Origin: Acinetobacter wuhouensis
Lineage (GTDB): Bacteria > Pseudomonadota > Gammaproteobacteria > Pseudomonadales > Moraxellaceae
Length of the DNA: 64,000 nt
Direction of reading: 5' to 3'
NCBI RefSeq assembly: GCF_001696605.3
Contig: NZ_CP031716.1
Span: 2,666,001 to 2,730,000, forward strand
Shown here piece after piece: positions 1 to 7,331 of the stretch (the first letter of the stretch is position 1; each line of letters opens with the position of its first letter). The translations under genes and the position numbers were made by a program. The notes under the pieces were generated by a model. That model saw only the letters and a list, made by a program, of their open reading frames with translations, did no database searches and was not told the origin of the DNA.

Positions 1-302
1 CTGAATTGCTTTTAACCGCTCAGAAGTTTAACAGTGAAAAAGCTTTAAGTGCTGGTTTAATCAATAGTATTGAAGATGATGTCTATGGTCATGCTTTACA
101 CCAAGCCCAAACGCTTGCGGCATTGCCTTTGGCTTCAATTAAACAAACTAAAGCCTTGATGAAACACAATCTTGAAGAAATTATTCAATGTGTAGATGAT
201 GAAGCCGTGGTCTTTATGCAACGTGTAAAATCACCTGAAATGGCTGAAGCTGTTGCAGCATTTATGCAAAAGCGTAAACCTGATTTTGCTCAATTTAACT
301 AA
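1..302 (+). CDS. Enoyl-CoA hydratase/isomerase family protein, C-terminal part only
   Basis: The window opens inside this gene, so only about the last 99 residues are visible. The frame is already open at base 3 and ends with TAA at 300-302. The visible part fits the crotonase C-terminus: a TAQKFNSEKALSAGLIN stretch (the family's 'A..A...GLVN' region), an A.LPLASIKQTKALMK helix, then an E.....F....SPEMAEAVAAFMQKRKPDF tail, as in enzymes of fatty-acid beta-oxidation. The catalytic glutamates lie upstream of the window, so hydratase and isomerase cannot be told apart. An apparent TTG start at base 6 is only an internal codon. Confidence 0.85.
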   Translation, partial: ELLLTAQKFNSEKALSAGLINSIEDDVYGHALHQAQTLAALPLASIKQTKALMKHNLEEIIQCVDDEAVVFMQRVKSPEMAEAVAAFMQKRKPDFAQFN

Positions 303-545
303 CGTTACACAGTAACATAAAAGCAGTTTTTGCTTCTCGATCAATATGGATACGCGATAACGTCATCCGCAACGTGTTTGAGGCAGGACTACTTTTAATC
401 AGATATGTTTCTGCGATGTATTCAATAGTTTGACGGAAGTGGACGAGTTTTGCGGATGACAATGGTTTTGCCTCCTTTTCCCGAAAGAAAAGGAGGTCGA
501 GCCGAAGGCTAATCCCTAAATTAAAACTTTTGATGTAAGACTCCG
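303..545. repeat. Hairpin-rich intergenic element, possibly an interspersed repeat
   Basis: This non-coding spacer is unusually structured. It holds an 11-bp inverted pair, GTCATCCGCAA at 362-372 and TTGCGGATGAC at 450-460, followed by a perfect 10-bp hairpin at 471-496. A minus-strand ORF of 84 codons covers the element, but its product (FREKEAKPLSSAKLVHFRQ) resembles no protein family I know and simply reads through the inverted repeats. I infer a repeat-type or decayed mobile sequence rather than a gene. No second copy exists in this window, so repetition is not shown here. Confidence 0.4.
471..496. terminator. Perfect 10-bp hairpin downstream of the enoyl-CoA hydratase gene
   Basis: CCTCCTTTTC (471-480) pairs with GAAAAGGAGG (487-496) around a CCGAAA loop. 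No clear T-run follows on the plus strand, so it may be a structural part of the repeat-like element rather than a true intrinsic terminator. Confidence 0.4.
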
Positions 546-749
546 TCAAAAACTACAAAACCATTTTAAATCTTCATAAAAAATTTCAATAAGGTTAAAC
601 CAATGCCACAAGACTCTACTGAAAAGAAGCGTTATTACGAACCTGCACCACAAGATATTGAAGAGATGGATCCGTAAATTTGAACAACTCCTATAAGTGA
701 TATTCTGCTCCTCAAATGATGTTATAAACATCAATATATGGAGTATTTT

Positions 750-1055
750 ATGGCACGTAGACCAAGAAGAAATCATTCAAATGATTTTAAAGCTAAGGTA
801 GCACTTGCTGCGATTAAAGCAGAAAAAACACTTGCTGAATTGAGTGCTGAGTTTGATGTTCATCAAAACCAAATTATTGACTGGAAAAATCAATTGATCT
901 CAGCTTCCTCGCAAGCTTTCGATCAATCAAAAGCTCCAACAGAACCACCCATCGATCTAAAAAAACTACATGCAAAAATCGGTGAGCAGGCATTAGAAAT
1001 TGATTTTTTAGAAGGTGTGTTGAAGAAACTGGGCCGCTTCAACCACAAAAGTTAA
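750..1055 (+). CDS. IS3-family transposase OrfA (helix-turn-helix)
   Basis: OrfA binds the IS ends and supplies the N-terminal part of the frameshifted transposase. I chose ATG 750 (MARRPRRNHSNDFKAK) over ATG 738 because TGGAG at 739-743 is a well-placed RBS for it. The product is about 101 aa: an N-terminal basic helix-turn-helix of the HTH_Tnp_1 kind (KAKVALAAIKAEKTLAELSAEF, then VHQNQIIDWK) and a C-terminal leucine-zipper-like helix (IGEQALEIDFLEGVLKKL). It ends at TAA 1053-1055. A slippery heptamer T TTT TTA lies in its zero frame at 1004-1010. Confidence 0.88.
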   Translation: MARRPRRNHSNDFKAKVALAAIKAEKTLAELSAEFDVHQNQIIDWKNQLISASSQAFDQSKAPTEPPIDLKKLHAKIGEQALEIDFLEGVLKKLGRFNHKS

Positions 1056-1882
1056 TCGACGACTCACTTCAGATTTCAGTATCTAAGCAAGCTAAGCTGC
1101 TGAAAGTCTCCCGTGGTTGTTATTACTATCGCCCAAAACCTGTGAGTGCATCAGATCTGAAGCTGATGCGATGTATTGATGAATTACATATGCAATATCC
1201 TTTTGCAGGCAGTCGTATGATGCGTGATTTGTTGAATCGTCAAGGACATCATATAGGACGACGTCATACACGTACTTTAATGAAGAAAATGGGTATTCAG
1301 GCGTTATATTGCAAACCAAATTTAAGCCAGGCTAATCAAGCTCACCGTAAATATCCATATCTGCTCAAAGGGTTGGCTATTCAGCGCAGTAATCAAGTGT
1401 GGTCTACGGATATAACGTATATCCCTATGGCAAAAGGCTTTGTTTATTTATGTGCTGTGATTGATTGGCATAGCCGCAAGGTACTTGCGCATAGGGTATC
1501 GATTAGTATGGAGGTGGATTTTTGTATTTCGGCTTTAAATGAAGCGATTGAAAAATATGGTCGACCTGAAATATTTAATACAGACCAAGGCAGCCAGTTT
1601 ACCAGTGATGCATTTATTGATGTATTGAAATCAAATGGCATTCAAATCAGTATGGATGGTAAAGGTCGATGGGTAGATAATGTGATGGTTGAACGATTAT
1701 GGCGGAGCGTTAAATATGAAGAGGTGTATCTCAAAGCTTATAGCAGTGTCACAGATGCGAAAAAGCAATTAAGTGCATATTTTGAGTTTTATAATTTGAA
1801 ACGACCTCATTCGAGTCTAGACAAAATGACACCAAATGAGTTTTACTATGATCAGCTACCCCAACAAAACAAGGTGGCTTAA
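1004..1882 (+). CDS. IS3-family transposase OrfB (DDE integrase domain), reached by -1 frameshift
   Basis: This frame is open from 1004 (TGA at 1001-1003) and has no good ATG start, so it is probably made as an OrfAB fusion by -1 frameshifting. The first possible start codon, GTG 1142, has no convincing RBS. The rve/DDE core shows the catalytic residues in context: WSTDITY, NTDQGSQF and VERLWRSVKYEE. The HTH_21-like region (AGSRMMRDLL) precedes it and the C-terminal FYNLKRPHSSLDKMTP motif closes it. All motifs are intact, so the element may still be active if frameshifting works. Confidence 0.87.
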   Translation, partial: FFRRCVEETGPLQPQKLIDDSLQISVSKQAKLLKVSRGCYYYRPKPVSASDLKLMRCIDELHMQYPFAGSRMMRDLLNRQGHHIGRRHTRTLMKKMGIQALYCKPNLSQANQAHRKYPYLLKGLAIQRSNQVWSTDITYIPMAKGFVYLCAVIDWHSRKVLAHRVSISMEVDFCISALNEAIEKYGRPEIFNTDQGSQFTSDAFIDVLKSNGIQISMDGKGRWVDNVMVERLWRSVKYEEVYLKAYSSVTDAKKQLSAYFEFYNLKRPHSSLDKMTPNEFYYDQLPQQNKVA

Positions 1883-2771
1883 CTAGAGCGGAATATCACT
1901 TATAAATACGCTTTTAGTTGTTCAAACAAGTGGGACCACCTCTTTGATGTCAATAATTTCCGCAAGGTTGTAGAAAGTCGTCGTTCTGTACGTAAATTTA
2001 CCGATAAAGCGATTCCTGCTGAAATTTTAGATGCATGTTTAGATCTGGCATTACTTGCTCCAAACTCTTCAAATCTACAACCTTGGACGTTTTATGTGGT
2101 TCAAAATCCTGCCAAGAAAAAGCAATTGGTCAAAGCGTGTATGAGTCAGTGGTCTGCACGTACCGCGGCTGAGTTAATTGTCTGTGTCGCTCGTACTGAC
2201 CGTGTTGACGAAATGGCGAAAAAGAATATTTCTGAATTCCCTTTTCCAGAAATTCCACCTTTGGTCAAAAAATATTATAAATTTATTCCATACAATTATA
2301 AAACGGGCTATTTCAATGCATTGGGTAATTTCAAAAAAGTTGCCTTTAAAGTGGCACGAACTTTAGATAAACAAATGCCTGTGACCGCTTTTAATCAAGC
2401 TGATGCGGTATTGTGGGCAACTAAAACCACTGCCTTAGCCTGTGAAAATTTAGTCTTGGCTTTACGTGCTTATGGTTTTGATAGCTGTATGATGGAAGGA
2501 TTTGACGAGCCTTTGGTACGTAAAATTCTCAATCTTGGTGATCTCGAATATCCTGTGATGGTGATTGGTGCAGGTGAACGTGCTGAAGATGGTGTGTTCT
2601 TTCCACAATATCGCTTTGATCGTGATTTGTTTATCCAGAGAGTTTAAGTCATTGTGAATATTTAAATTGATCATCATAGACAAGTAATAAGTTTTAACTT
2701 GTCTATGCGATTAGCTAATTTAAGCTTTGATTTTGGTAAGTTTATTTATGACTTATTTTTGGATTTAATCA

Positions 2772-3617
2772 TTAAAAATTTGTTTGTAAATACTCAACAT
2801 ATTCATGCTTGGCAGATTCGGATAAAACCTGACGCTCCTCAAGTAAGATCACACAACGCAAAGCCAAATCATAAGAACGATAGGCATAATGAGCAATCAC
2901 AGCCAATTGCTTAAGTTGTTCATTATTCATTAATTCAGGTTTTGAGAAGTCACGTACATAAACTAAATCTGCTTCCAAAAGCTGATTTAGTGGCTGTGCT
3001 GGATTCTGATTCAATACCATCGGAGATATAGGCCAATGTTTTACCGCAGCAAAACAATGTGGCACAAAACCTTGTGATCTCAACTCAATATCAATTTCCC
3101 CAAAGCCTGCTTGGTTTTGATACAACGTCATAAAAGACACTTCAGTTTGAATCGCGACTGCAGTTTTTAATTGTTGATGTCCATGCTTAAAAACATTGAG
3201 TTCACCACCTTGTATATCAATTTTTAAATAATCCACGTGCTGTATTTCATGAATATCATCAAATCGAATGGTTGGAACATTCACTCGCTCTAATACTTCA
3301 CCAAGAGGTAAATAGAAATCAAATACTTGGAGTACCTCTGGATTGGGTTCAAATAAACTGGTCATCCCCGATGAGCGACAAATACGTAGCTGATGCTCTG
3401 CCCCATCCCCCACCACATAGGGCAAATAATTTTCCAGTTCGCTTTTTTGTTGATTTAATATTGCTAAAGCATGTGTTTGTGGTTCAAAACCCACCACTTC
3501 ACAAATTTTCAGATCAAGCATTGTTTTATACGGTGGCTCTCCATCAATTGGATTTGCACCAATATCAACAACTTTAGTTCTATTTTTAGGTTTTAAAAGC
3601 TGATAAAAAAAATCCAT
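2772..3617 (-). CDS. FkbM family SAM-dependent methyltransferase
   Basis: A 281-aa protein with the FkbM-type Rossmann methyltransferase layout: the SAM-binding VVDIGANP motif near residues 16-23, an acidic second-strand region (VVGFEPQ), and the family signature YLKIDIQGGELNVFKHG in the middle, followed by IQTEVSFMTLY. FkbM enzymes methylate oxygen on sugars or small molecules, often in glycan or secondary-metabolite clusters. No glycan genes surround it here, so the substrate is unknown. It is transcribed toward the disrupted nitroreductase gene and looks monocistronic. Confidence 0.85.
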   Translation of the reverse strand: MDFFYQLLKPKNRTKVVDIGANPIDGEPPYKTMLDLKICEVVGFEPQTHALAILNQQKSELENYLPYVVGDGAEHQLRICRSSGMTSLFEPNPEVLQVFDFYLPLGEVLERVNVPTIRFDDIHEIQHVDYLKIDIQGGELNVFKHGHQQLKTAVAIQTEVSFMTLYQNQAGFGEIDIELRSQGFVPHCFAAVKHWPISPMVLNQNPAQPLNQLLEADLVYVRDFSKPELMNNEQLKQLAVIAHYAYRSYDLALRCVILLEERQVLSESAKHEYVEYLQTNF

Positions 3618-3699
3618 TGCATCAATTTTTATAAAATATATTTTGTTAAATTCTCATTTTTAAACGCATAAAACAATGGTTTTTTCTCAATATTTTAGC

Positions 3700-4014
3700 T
3701 TACTCGATTTCAATCATCTGAATAAACTCAAAGGCAGGTTCTTCATAAGGATGGCTTGCCTTTAAAGCCTGTGCCACTAATTTTGCTTGATCCTCTGGAA
3801 CAATGGTTTCCACACGCCATTCTGGAATTTGCTCCAAAGTATTCAATTCACCAATAAATGGCTTTGCATCTTTAACAGGTTTAAATTGCCCTGTGCCTAA
3901 AACTTGCCATGCACAGTGTTCATAATTTCCGATCCCACCTGCGCCTGCTGAAAATATTGCTACTTTTGTAGTTTCTAGGTGCGATTCAGGGACATAATAG
4001 ATGAGTTTTAACAT
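3700..4014 (-). CDS. NIF3/YqfO-like small protein
   Basis: This 104-aa protein matches the stand-alone CutA-like domain found inserted in NIF3 (DUF34) proteins such as YqfO. It starts with KLIYYVPESHLETTKVAIFSAGAGGIGNY, has the typical YEHCAWQVLGTGQFKP segment, and ends with the ASHPYEEPAFEF motif. Its biochemical role is not established; the fold suggests metal or small-molecule binding and trimer formation. The gene is full length for this single-domain type. The next gene on the same strand is 22 bases upstream, so the two could be co-transcribed. Confidence 0.82.
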   Translation of the reverse strand: MLKLIYYVPESHLETTKVAIFSAGAGGIGNYEHCAWQVLGTGQFKPVKDAKPFIGELNTLEQIPEWRVETIVPEDQAKLVAQALKASHPYEEPAFEFIQMIEIE

Positions 4015-4036
4015 GATTATAATTCTCCCAAATACA

Positions 4037-5350
4037 CTATTCTAAAGGCTTACTTAGATCATAACCTGTTCTGCTTTTTGATGGTTCAACTTGATTTTCG
4101 CGGTATAATCCATATAAACCAAGATCATGCCAATAAACATGCTTAGGCAATGATACTAACGCTTTAATTTGTTGAAATACATATATTTTAGTTCTAGATT
4201 CATGATCAAATTTTCGAGTAAAATAAACTTTAGCAACCTGATAAAAAACAGTAATTTGCATCAATACTATAGATACATATGTAAAAAATATAAAGTCGTC
4301 AAATAAAGCAAATACAAACCAAAATAAAAGTATAAATACACCAATAAAAATCATTGTAATAATGGCTTCAGTCCACCCAAATTTTTCACTGATCGTCGTG
4401 GGCTGATCTTCATCTAAGTACAAATATTTTTCACCATCGTACATATACCAAATGTAATAGCCTTTATCATCTGGAAATTGTGTCAATATAACATTAACTT
4501 CTTGCTTATTTTTTAAATGAAATTCATCAAAATAACCATAAATTGAGAGCCCATTCAGTGTTGCAGTGACCTCTGTAAATGGATCTGTATGAATATCATC
4601 TTTGGGTATTTGTATTTTTTTAATCTCTTGGATCATACCCTTTTGAAGTTGCAACTTAAATTTAAGCTCTTGAAACTCGGTTAAGCTTTCAGCATTTCTA
4701 TTGCTACACATTCGGTCAACAATTTCTTTTGTTTGATTTGAACTATGTTTCTTAGCAATATTAATCACATGCTCCATAAAATATAAATTTGGAATAACCT
4801 CAAAATAAGAGTTTGTCATTCTTAGATATTTTAATTGTTCTTGCTCCATATTCGGAAGATTAAGCAGTTCGAATACTTTTTTTGAAAATCTATGCTTAGT
4901 TTTACTTAGATTTTTAAAACTAAAATAGAATGCGAGAAGCATTGAAAAAATCATGATAAATAAAGCATATTTAGCAATATCAAAATAATAGATCGTTCCA
5001 TCCATAACCAATTGATAAAGTGCTAATTCTGCAATCAGAATCACGATTAATGCTGTCGTATAATATACAAGTTTACGCAATTTTTCTTTTAAAGAATTCG
5101 GATTCACTTCATAAATCAATGGATCTAAATACAAATAGCCATTTTCTAAATTCAGTACAGCATCAATTTGATCATGCTTTCCATGAAATATAATTTCAAC
5201 TCTATCACCGAATTTAAAATAAACGTTATTTTTCAAATATAATGTATAATTAGTTTGATTGACAATAAGCGTAATTTTATAAGATCTTTCATTTAGGATG
5301 ATTTTTTCTATTTTTCCTTCTATCATTCGAAGGTCTGATTCTACGAACAT
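4037..5350 (-). CDS. Hypothetical four-helix membrane protein with an internal duplication
   Basis: I do not recognise the family. The 437-aa product appears to be two copies of one module: a beta-rich soluble part (residues 10-90 and 239-325) followed by two membrane helices (about 96-115 and 125-145; 328-350 and 353-375). Both soluble parts carry the pattern I..I-x(n)-YLYLD, at residues 72-76 and 309-313. A charged linker (150-238) separates them, and the C-terminus ends in KSRTGYDL. The start ATG follows AAGGTGA. The upstream gene, 10 bases away, encodes a paralogue of the second half, so this is a two-gene operon of duplicates. A cell-envelope role is likely, but function is unknown. Confidence 0.7.
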   Translation of the reverse strand: MFVESDLRMIEGKIEKIILNERSYKITLIVNQTNYTLYLKNNVYFKFGDRVEIIFHGKHDQIDAVLNLENGYLYLDPLIYEVNPNSLKEKLRKLVYYTTALIVILIAELALYQLVMDGTIYYFDIAKYALFIMIFSMLLAFYFSFKNLSKTKHRFSKKVFELLNLPNMEQEQLKYLRMTNSYFEVIPNLYFMEHVINIAKKHSSNQTKEIVDRMCSNRNAESLTEFQELKFKLQLQKGMIQEIKKIQIPKDDIHTDPFTEVTATLNGLSIYGYFDEFHLKNKQEVNVILTQFPDDKGYYIWYMYDGEKYLYLDEDQPTTISEKFGWTEAIITMIFIGVFILLFWFVFALFDDFIFFTYVSIVLMQITVFYQVAKVYFTRKFDHESRTKIYVFQQIKALVSLPKHVYWHDLGLYGLYRENQVEPSKSRTGYDLSKPLE

Positions 5351-5360
5351 TTAATTCACC

Positions 5361-6248
5361 TTATTTTTCTTTTAAATCGTATCCTGTTCTGCTTTTTCTG
5401 CCTAGAAATTCATAATAAATTGAATATTTATTTAAATTTTTATGACCACCAAAAATTTTATATACTCCCAAATCTTTTAATTGCTGCTCAACAATATATT
5501 CAACATCAATTTTATCATAGAAAAATATATGGTAAATAAATACCGCCCAATATAAAATTGAAATAGGTATTATTAACATTAAAGATAATAAGTAAAAATA
5601 CTTAAATTCAAAATCTATACCTGAATCATAACTTGAAGCAATAGATACTATGAACATTAAAACTAAAATAGAGACCAGTATAATAAAATATAAAACAAAA
5701 TTATCTTTAAACTTTAAGTTCAATCCTCCTATGTATGGATGATCTTCATCTAAATATAAAATATGATGATCACATAAAATTGCCCAAATATAAAAACCAT
5801 TAAGATCTGAATTTTTAGAAATTACAGCTTTAACCTTTTTACCATTTTTAATTTCAAACTCGTCAAAATATCCATAAACCTCCTTATCTTTTATCATTGC
5901 TTTCACTTCAATAAAAGGATTTGTATTATATTGATCCTTTTTTAATCGTATTTTTTGAACTCGCTTTATTATGCCTATAACTTCTTCGATTTCGAATTGT
6001 TGAGCATCCAACTCTGTCACATTAGTTTCATATTTCTTATTTATTTTTTCATCTAATTGCTTTTTCACAAGTTCTAAAGAATTATTATTTTTCAATTCTA
6101 ATATTATTTTCGCATGATAAATATTTCTAATCTTTTCAAAATATGAATTTCGATATTGCAAACGTTTAAGGTGCTCTTTATCTAAATCAGGGAAATCGCT
6201 CAATTTAAATATATGTTTTAATTTTACTCGGCTTTGTTGCATAAACAT
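5361..6248 (-). pseudogene. Paralogue of the four-helix membrane protein, N-terminus removed by an IS
   Basis: The readable 295 aa align with the paralogue just downstream from about its residue 155 onward. Both have RNSYFE/TNSYFE, the YGYFDEF motif, GFYIW/GYYIW, ILYLDEDHP/YLYLDEDQP, two C-terminal membrane helices, and a final KSRTGYDL. The first module, roughly 155 residues with two membrane helices, is missing. The apparent start (MFMQQS) is read from the terminal repeat of the adjacent IS, so the true 5' end was lost on insertion. The fragment might still be expressed from an IS promoter but lacks half of the fold. Confidence 0.75.
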
Positions 6249-7268
6249 TCAAAAGCTGAGTTTTCCCCAATCCATTCAAATTTAAGTGACAACTTGGGTG
6301 TGAGGTCTACCTAATTCCGTAAATCTATTCAGAACTGCCACACGCGCATGAATTTCATTGACCTGACTTTGAAAATGTCTTGCCGTCAGCTTATCTCCTA
6401 ATAATTTGATGCAATGCATCTTGGTTTCCACCAAACTACGACGGTGATAACCCGACCATTTTTTCCATAGGGTTCTGCCTAAATGTTTAACCGTTTGAAG
6501 TAACTCATTTCGTTCTATTGAACTTATTTTAGAATCTTTCCAGGGCTTGGCATTCTTTCTGGGTGGAATTACTGCATGTGCTTGACGATCTGAAATCACT
6601 TTTCTGCAGCACTTCGTGTCGTACGCGCCATCGGTATAGACAGAATCTATTCGCTCATCTAGTGGAATTTGATCCAGTAAATCACCTAGTACTTGTGAAT
6701 CACTGACATTATTTGTAGTAAGCTGAACGGCACGTATTTGCAGTGTTTCAGCATCTATACCAATATGCAGTTTACGCCATTGCCGACGGTATTCAGGCTG
6801 ATGTTTTTTACGCTTCCATTCGCCTTCACCTAAAAACTTTAAACCCGTAGAGTCGACAAGTAGGTGTAACCCATCATGACTTTTCTGATAGCTTATCGCA
6901 ATATCAATATGCTTTTGTCGTCTACAAAGGGTGGAGTAATCTGGTGCTGTCCAATTCAAGCCACAGAGTTTAATCAGGCTTTGAACAAAGCCAGTAACCA
7001 TACGTAAAGAAAGACGGAATAGAGATTTGATCATTAAACAGCATTGAATCGCTGTATCGGAATAAGTTTGATTTCGTCCTTGCTTGCCTTGTGGTTGTGC
7101 ATACCATTGCGTCTTAGGATCAAACCAGATTGAAATATTTCCTCGCTTGATTAAAGCTTGGTTATACGAGGACCAATTGGTTGTACGGTAAGTTTTAGGT
7201 GCAGGCTTCTTCATCTGGAAATTATATTGCTAAAGAAGCCCTCAAGAATAGCTTTGTGCAACAAAGCC
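6230..7268 (-). mobile_element. IS5-family (IS903 group) insertion sequence, 1039 bp
   Basis: The element is bounded by GGCTTTGTTGCA (6230-6241) and TGCAACAAAGCC (7257-7268); the inverted repeats continue imperfectly inward. This matches the IS903-type terminus, and the length fits the IS17/ISAba13 kind of element known in Acinetobacter. One transposase gene fills it. IS903-group elements normally make a 9-bp target duplication, but the flanks ATTTTACTC (left) and ATTACCAAT (right) differ. Together with the truncated neighbour this suggests an IS-mediated deletion or recombination. Confidence 0.88.
6282..7214 (-). CDS. IS5-family transposase (DDE, DUF4372-less IS903 type)
   Basis: The 310-aa product is full length for the IS903/IS17 group. 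It begins MKKPAPKTYRTTNWSSYNQAL and has the N-terminal DUF772-like region (GRNQTYSDTAIQCCLMIKSLF). The DDE core follows: first Asp in LLVDSTGLKF, second in VYTDGAYDTK, and Glu in the C-terminal YHRRSLVETKMHCIKLLG (the Y-(2)-R-(3)-E-(6)-K signature). All motifs are intact, so the copy looks functional. It cuts and pastes its own element and is transcribed away from gyrA's terminator, toward the truncated membrane-protein gene. Confidence 0.92.
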   Translation of the reverse strand: MKKPAPKTYRTTNWSSYNQALIKRGNISIWFDPKTQWYAQPQGKQGRNQTYSDTAIQCCLMIKSLFRLSLRMVTGFVQSLIKLCGLNWTAPDYSTLCRRQKHIDIAISYQKSHDGLHLLVDSTGLKFLGEGEWKRKKHQPEYRRQWRKLHIGIDAETLQIRAVQLTTNNVSDSQVLGDLLDQIPLDERIDSVYTDGAYDTKCCRKVISDRQAHAVIPPRKNAKPWKDSKISSIERNELLQTVKHLGRTLWKKWSGYHRRSLVETKMHCIKLLGDKLTARHFQSQVNEIHARVAVLNRFTELGRPHTQVVT

Positions 7269-7277
7269 ATTACCAAT

Positions 7278-7307
7278 AATAAAAGGGTGCCTAAGCGCCC
7301 TTTTATT
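7278..7307 (-). terminator. Intrinsic terminator of gyrA
   Basis: AATAAAAGGG(T)GC at 7278-7290 pairs with GC(G)CCCTTTTATT at 7295-7307 around CTAA, a stem of about 13 bp with one G-T wobble. It lies 24 bases past the gyrA stop. The IS903-type element ends only 9 bases beyond it. Confidence 0.85.
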
Positions 7308-7331
7308 ATATATAAAAAACTGTCTATAACA

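Larger units (their letters stand above)
681..1924 (+). mobile_element. IS3-family insertion sequence (IS51-like), about 1244 bp
   Basis: The ends are TGAACAACT (681-689) and AGTTGTTCA (1916-1924), the TG...CA termini usual in IS3 elements. Beyond them the inverted repeats realign at TATAAGTGATATTC after a 9-bp gap. Inside are orfA and orfB in a -1 relation. The three bases flanking each side (ATT and AAC) differ, so no target duplication is visible. The insertion lies inside a nitroreductase gene. Confidence 0.88.
603..2647 (+). pseudogene. Nitroreductase family protein gene split by an IS3-family element
   Basis: The 5' piece starts at ATG 603 after an AAGGTT-type RBS and codes for MPQDSTEKKRYYEPAPQDIEEMDP, then meets TAA at 675 just before the IS end. 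The 3' piece resumes right after the IS at 1925 (NKWDHLFDVNNFRKVVESRR) and runs about 240 codons to TAA at 2645-2647. It contains the FMN-binding SRRSVRKF motif of the nitroreductase fold, APNSSNLQPW and the C-terminal half of the domain. Removing 681-1924 puts both pieces in the same frame, giving a protein of about 265 aa, which supports one disrupted gene. The TAA at the junction would still stop the fusion. A shorter product from an internal GTG (2096) would lack the FMN-binding arginines and is unlikely to be active. Confidence 0.75.

Noticed and set aside
295..549. 84-codon minus-strand ORF (FREKEAKPLSSAKLVHFRQ)
   Set aside because: It reads through inverted repeats, has no clear RBS and resembles no protein family; treated as part of a structured non-coding element.
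546..776. 76-codon minus-strand ORF across the left end of the IS3 element
   Set aside because: It spans a mobile-element junction and is antisense to orfA's start and the nitroreductase 5' piece.
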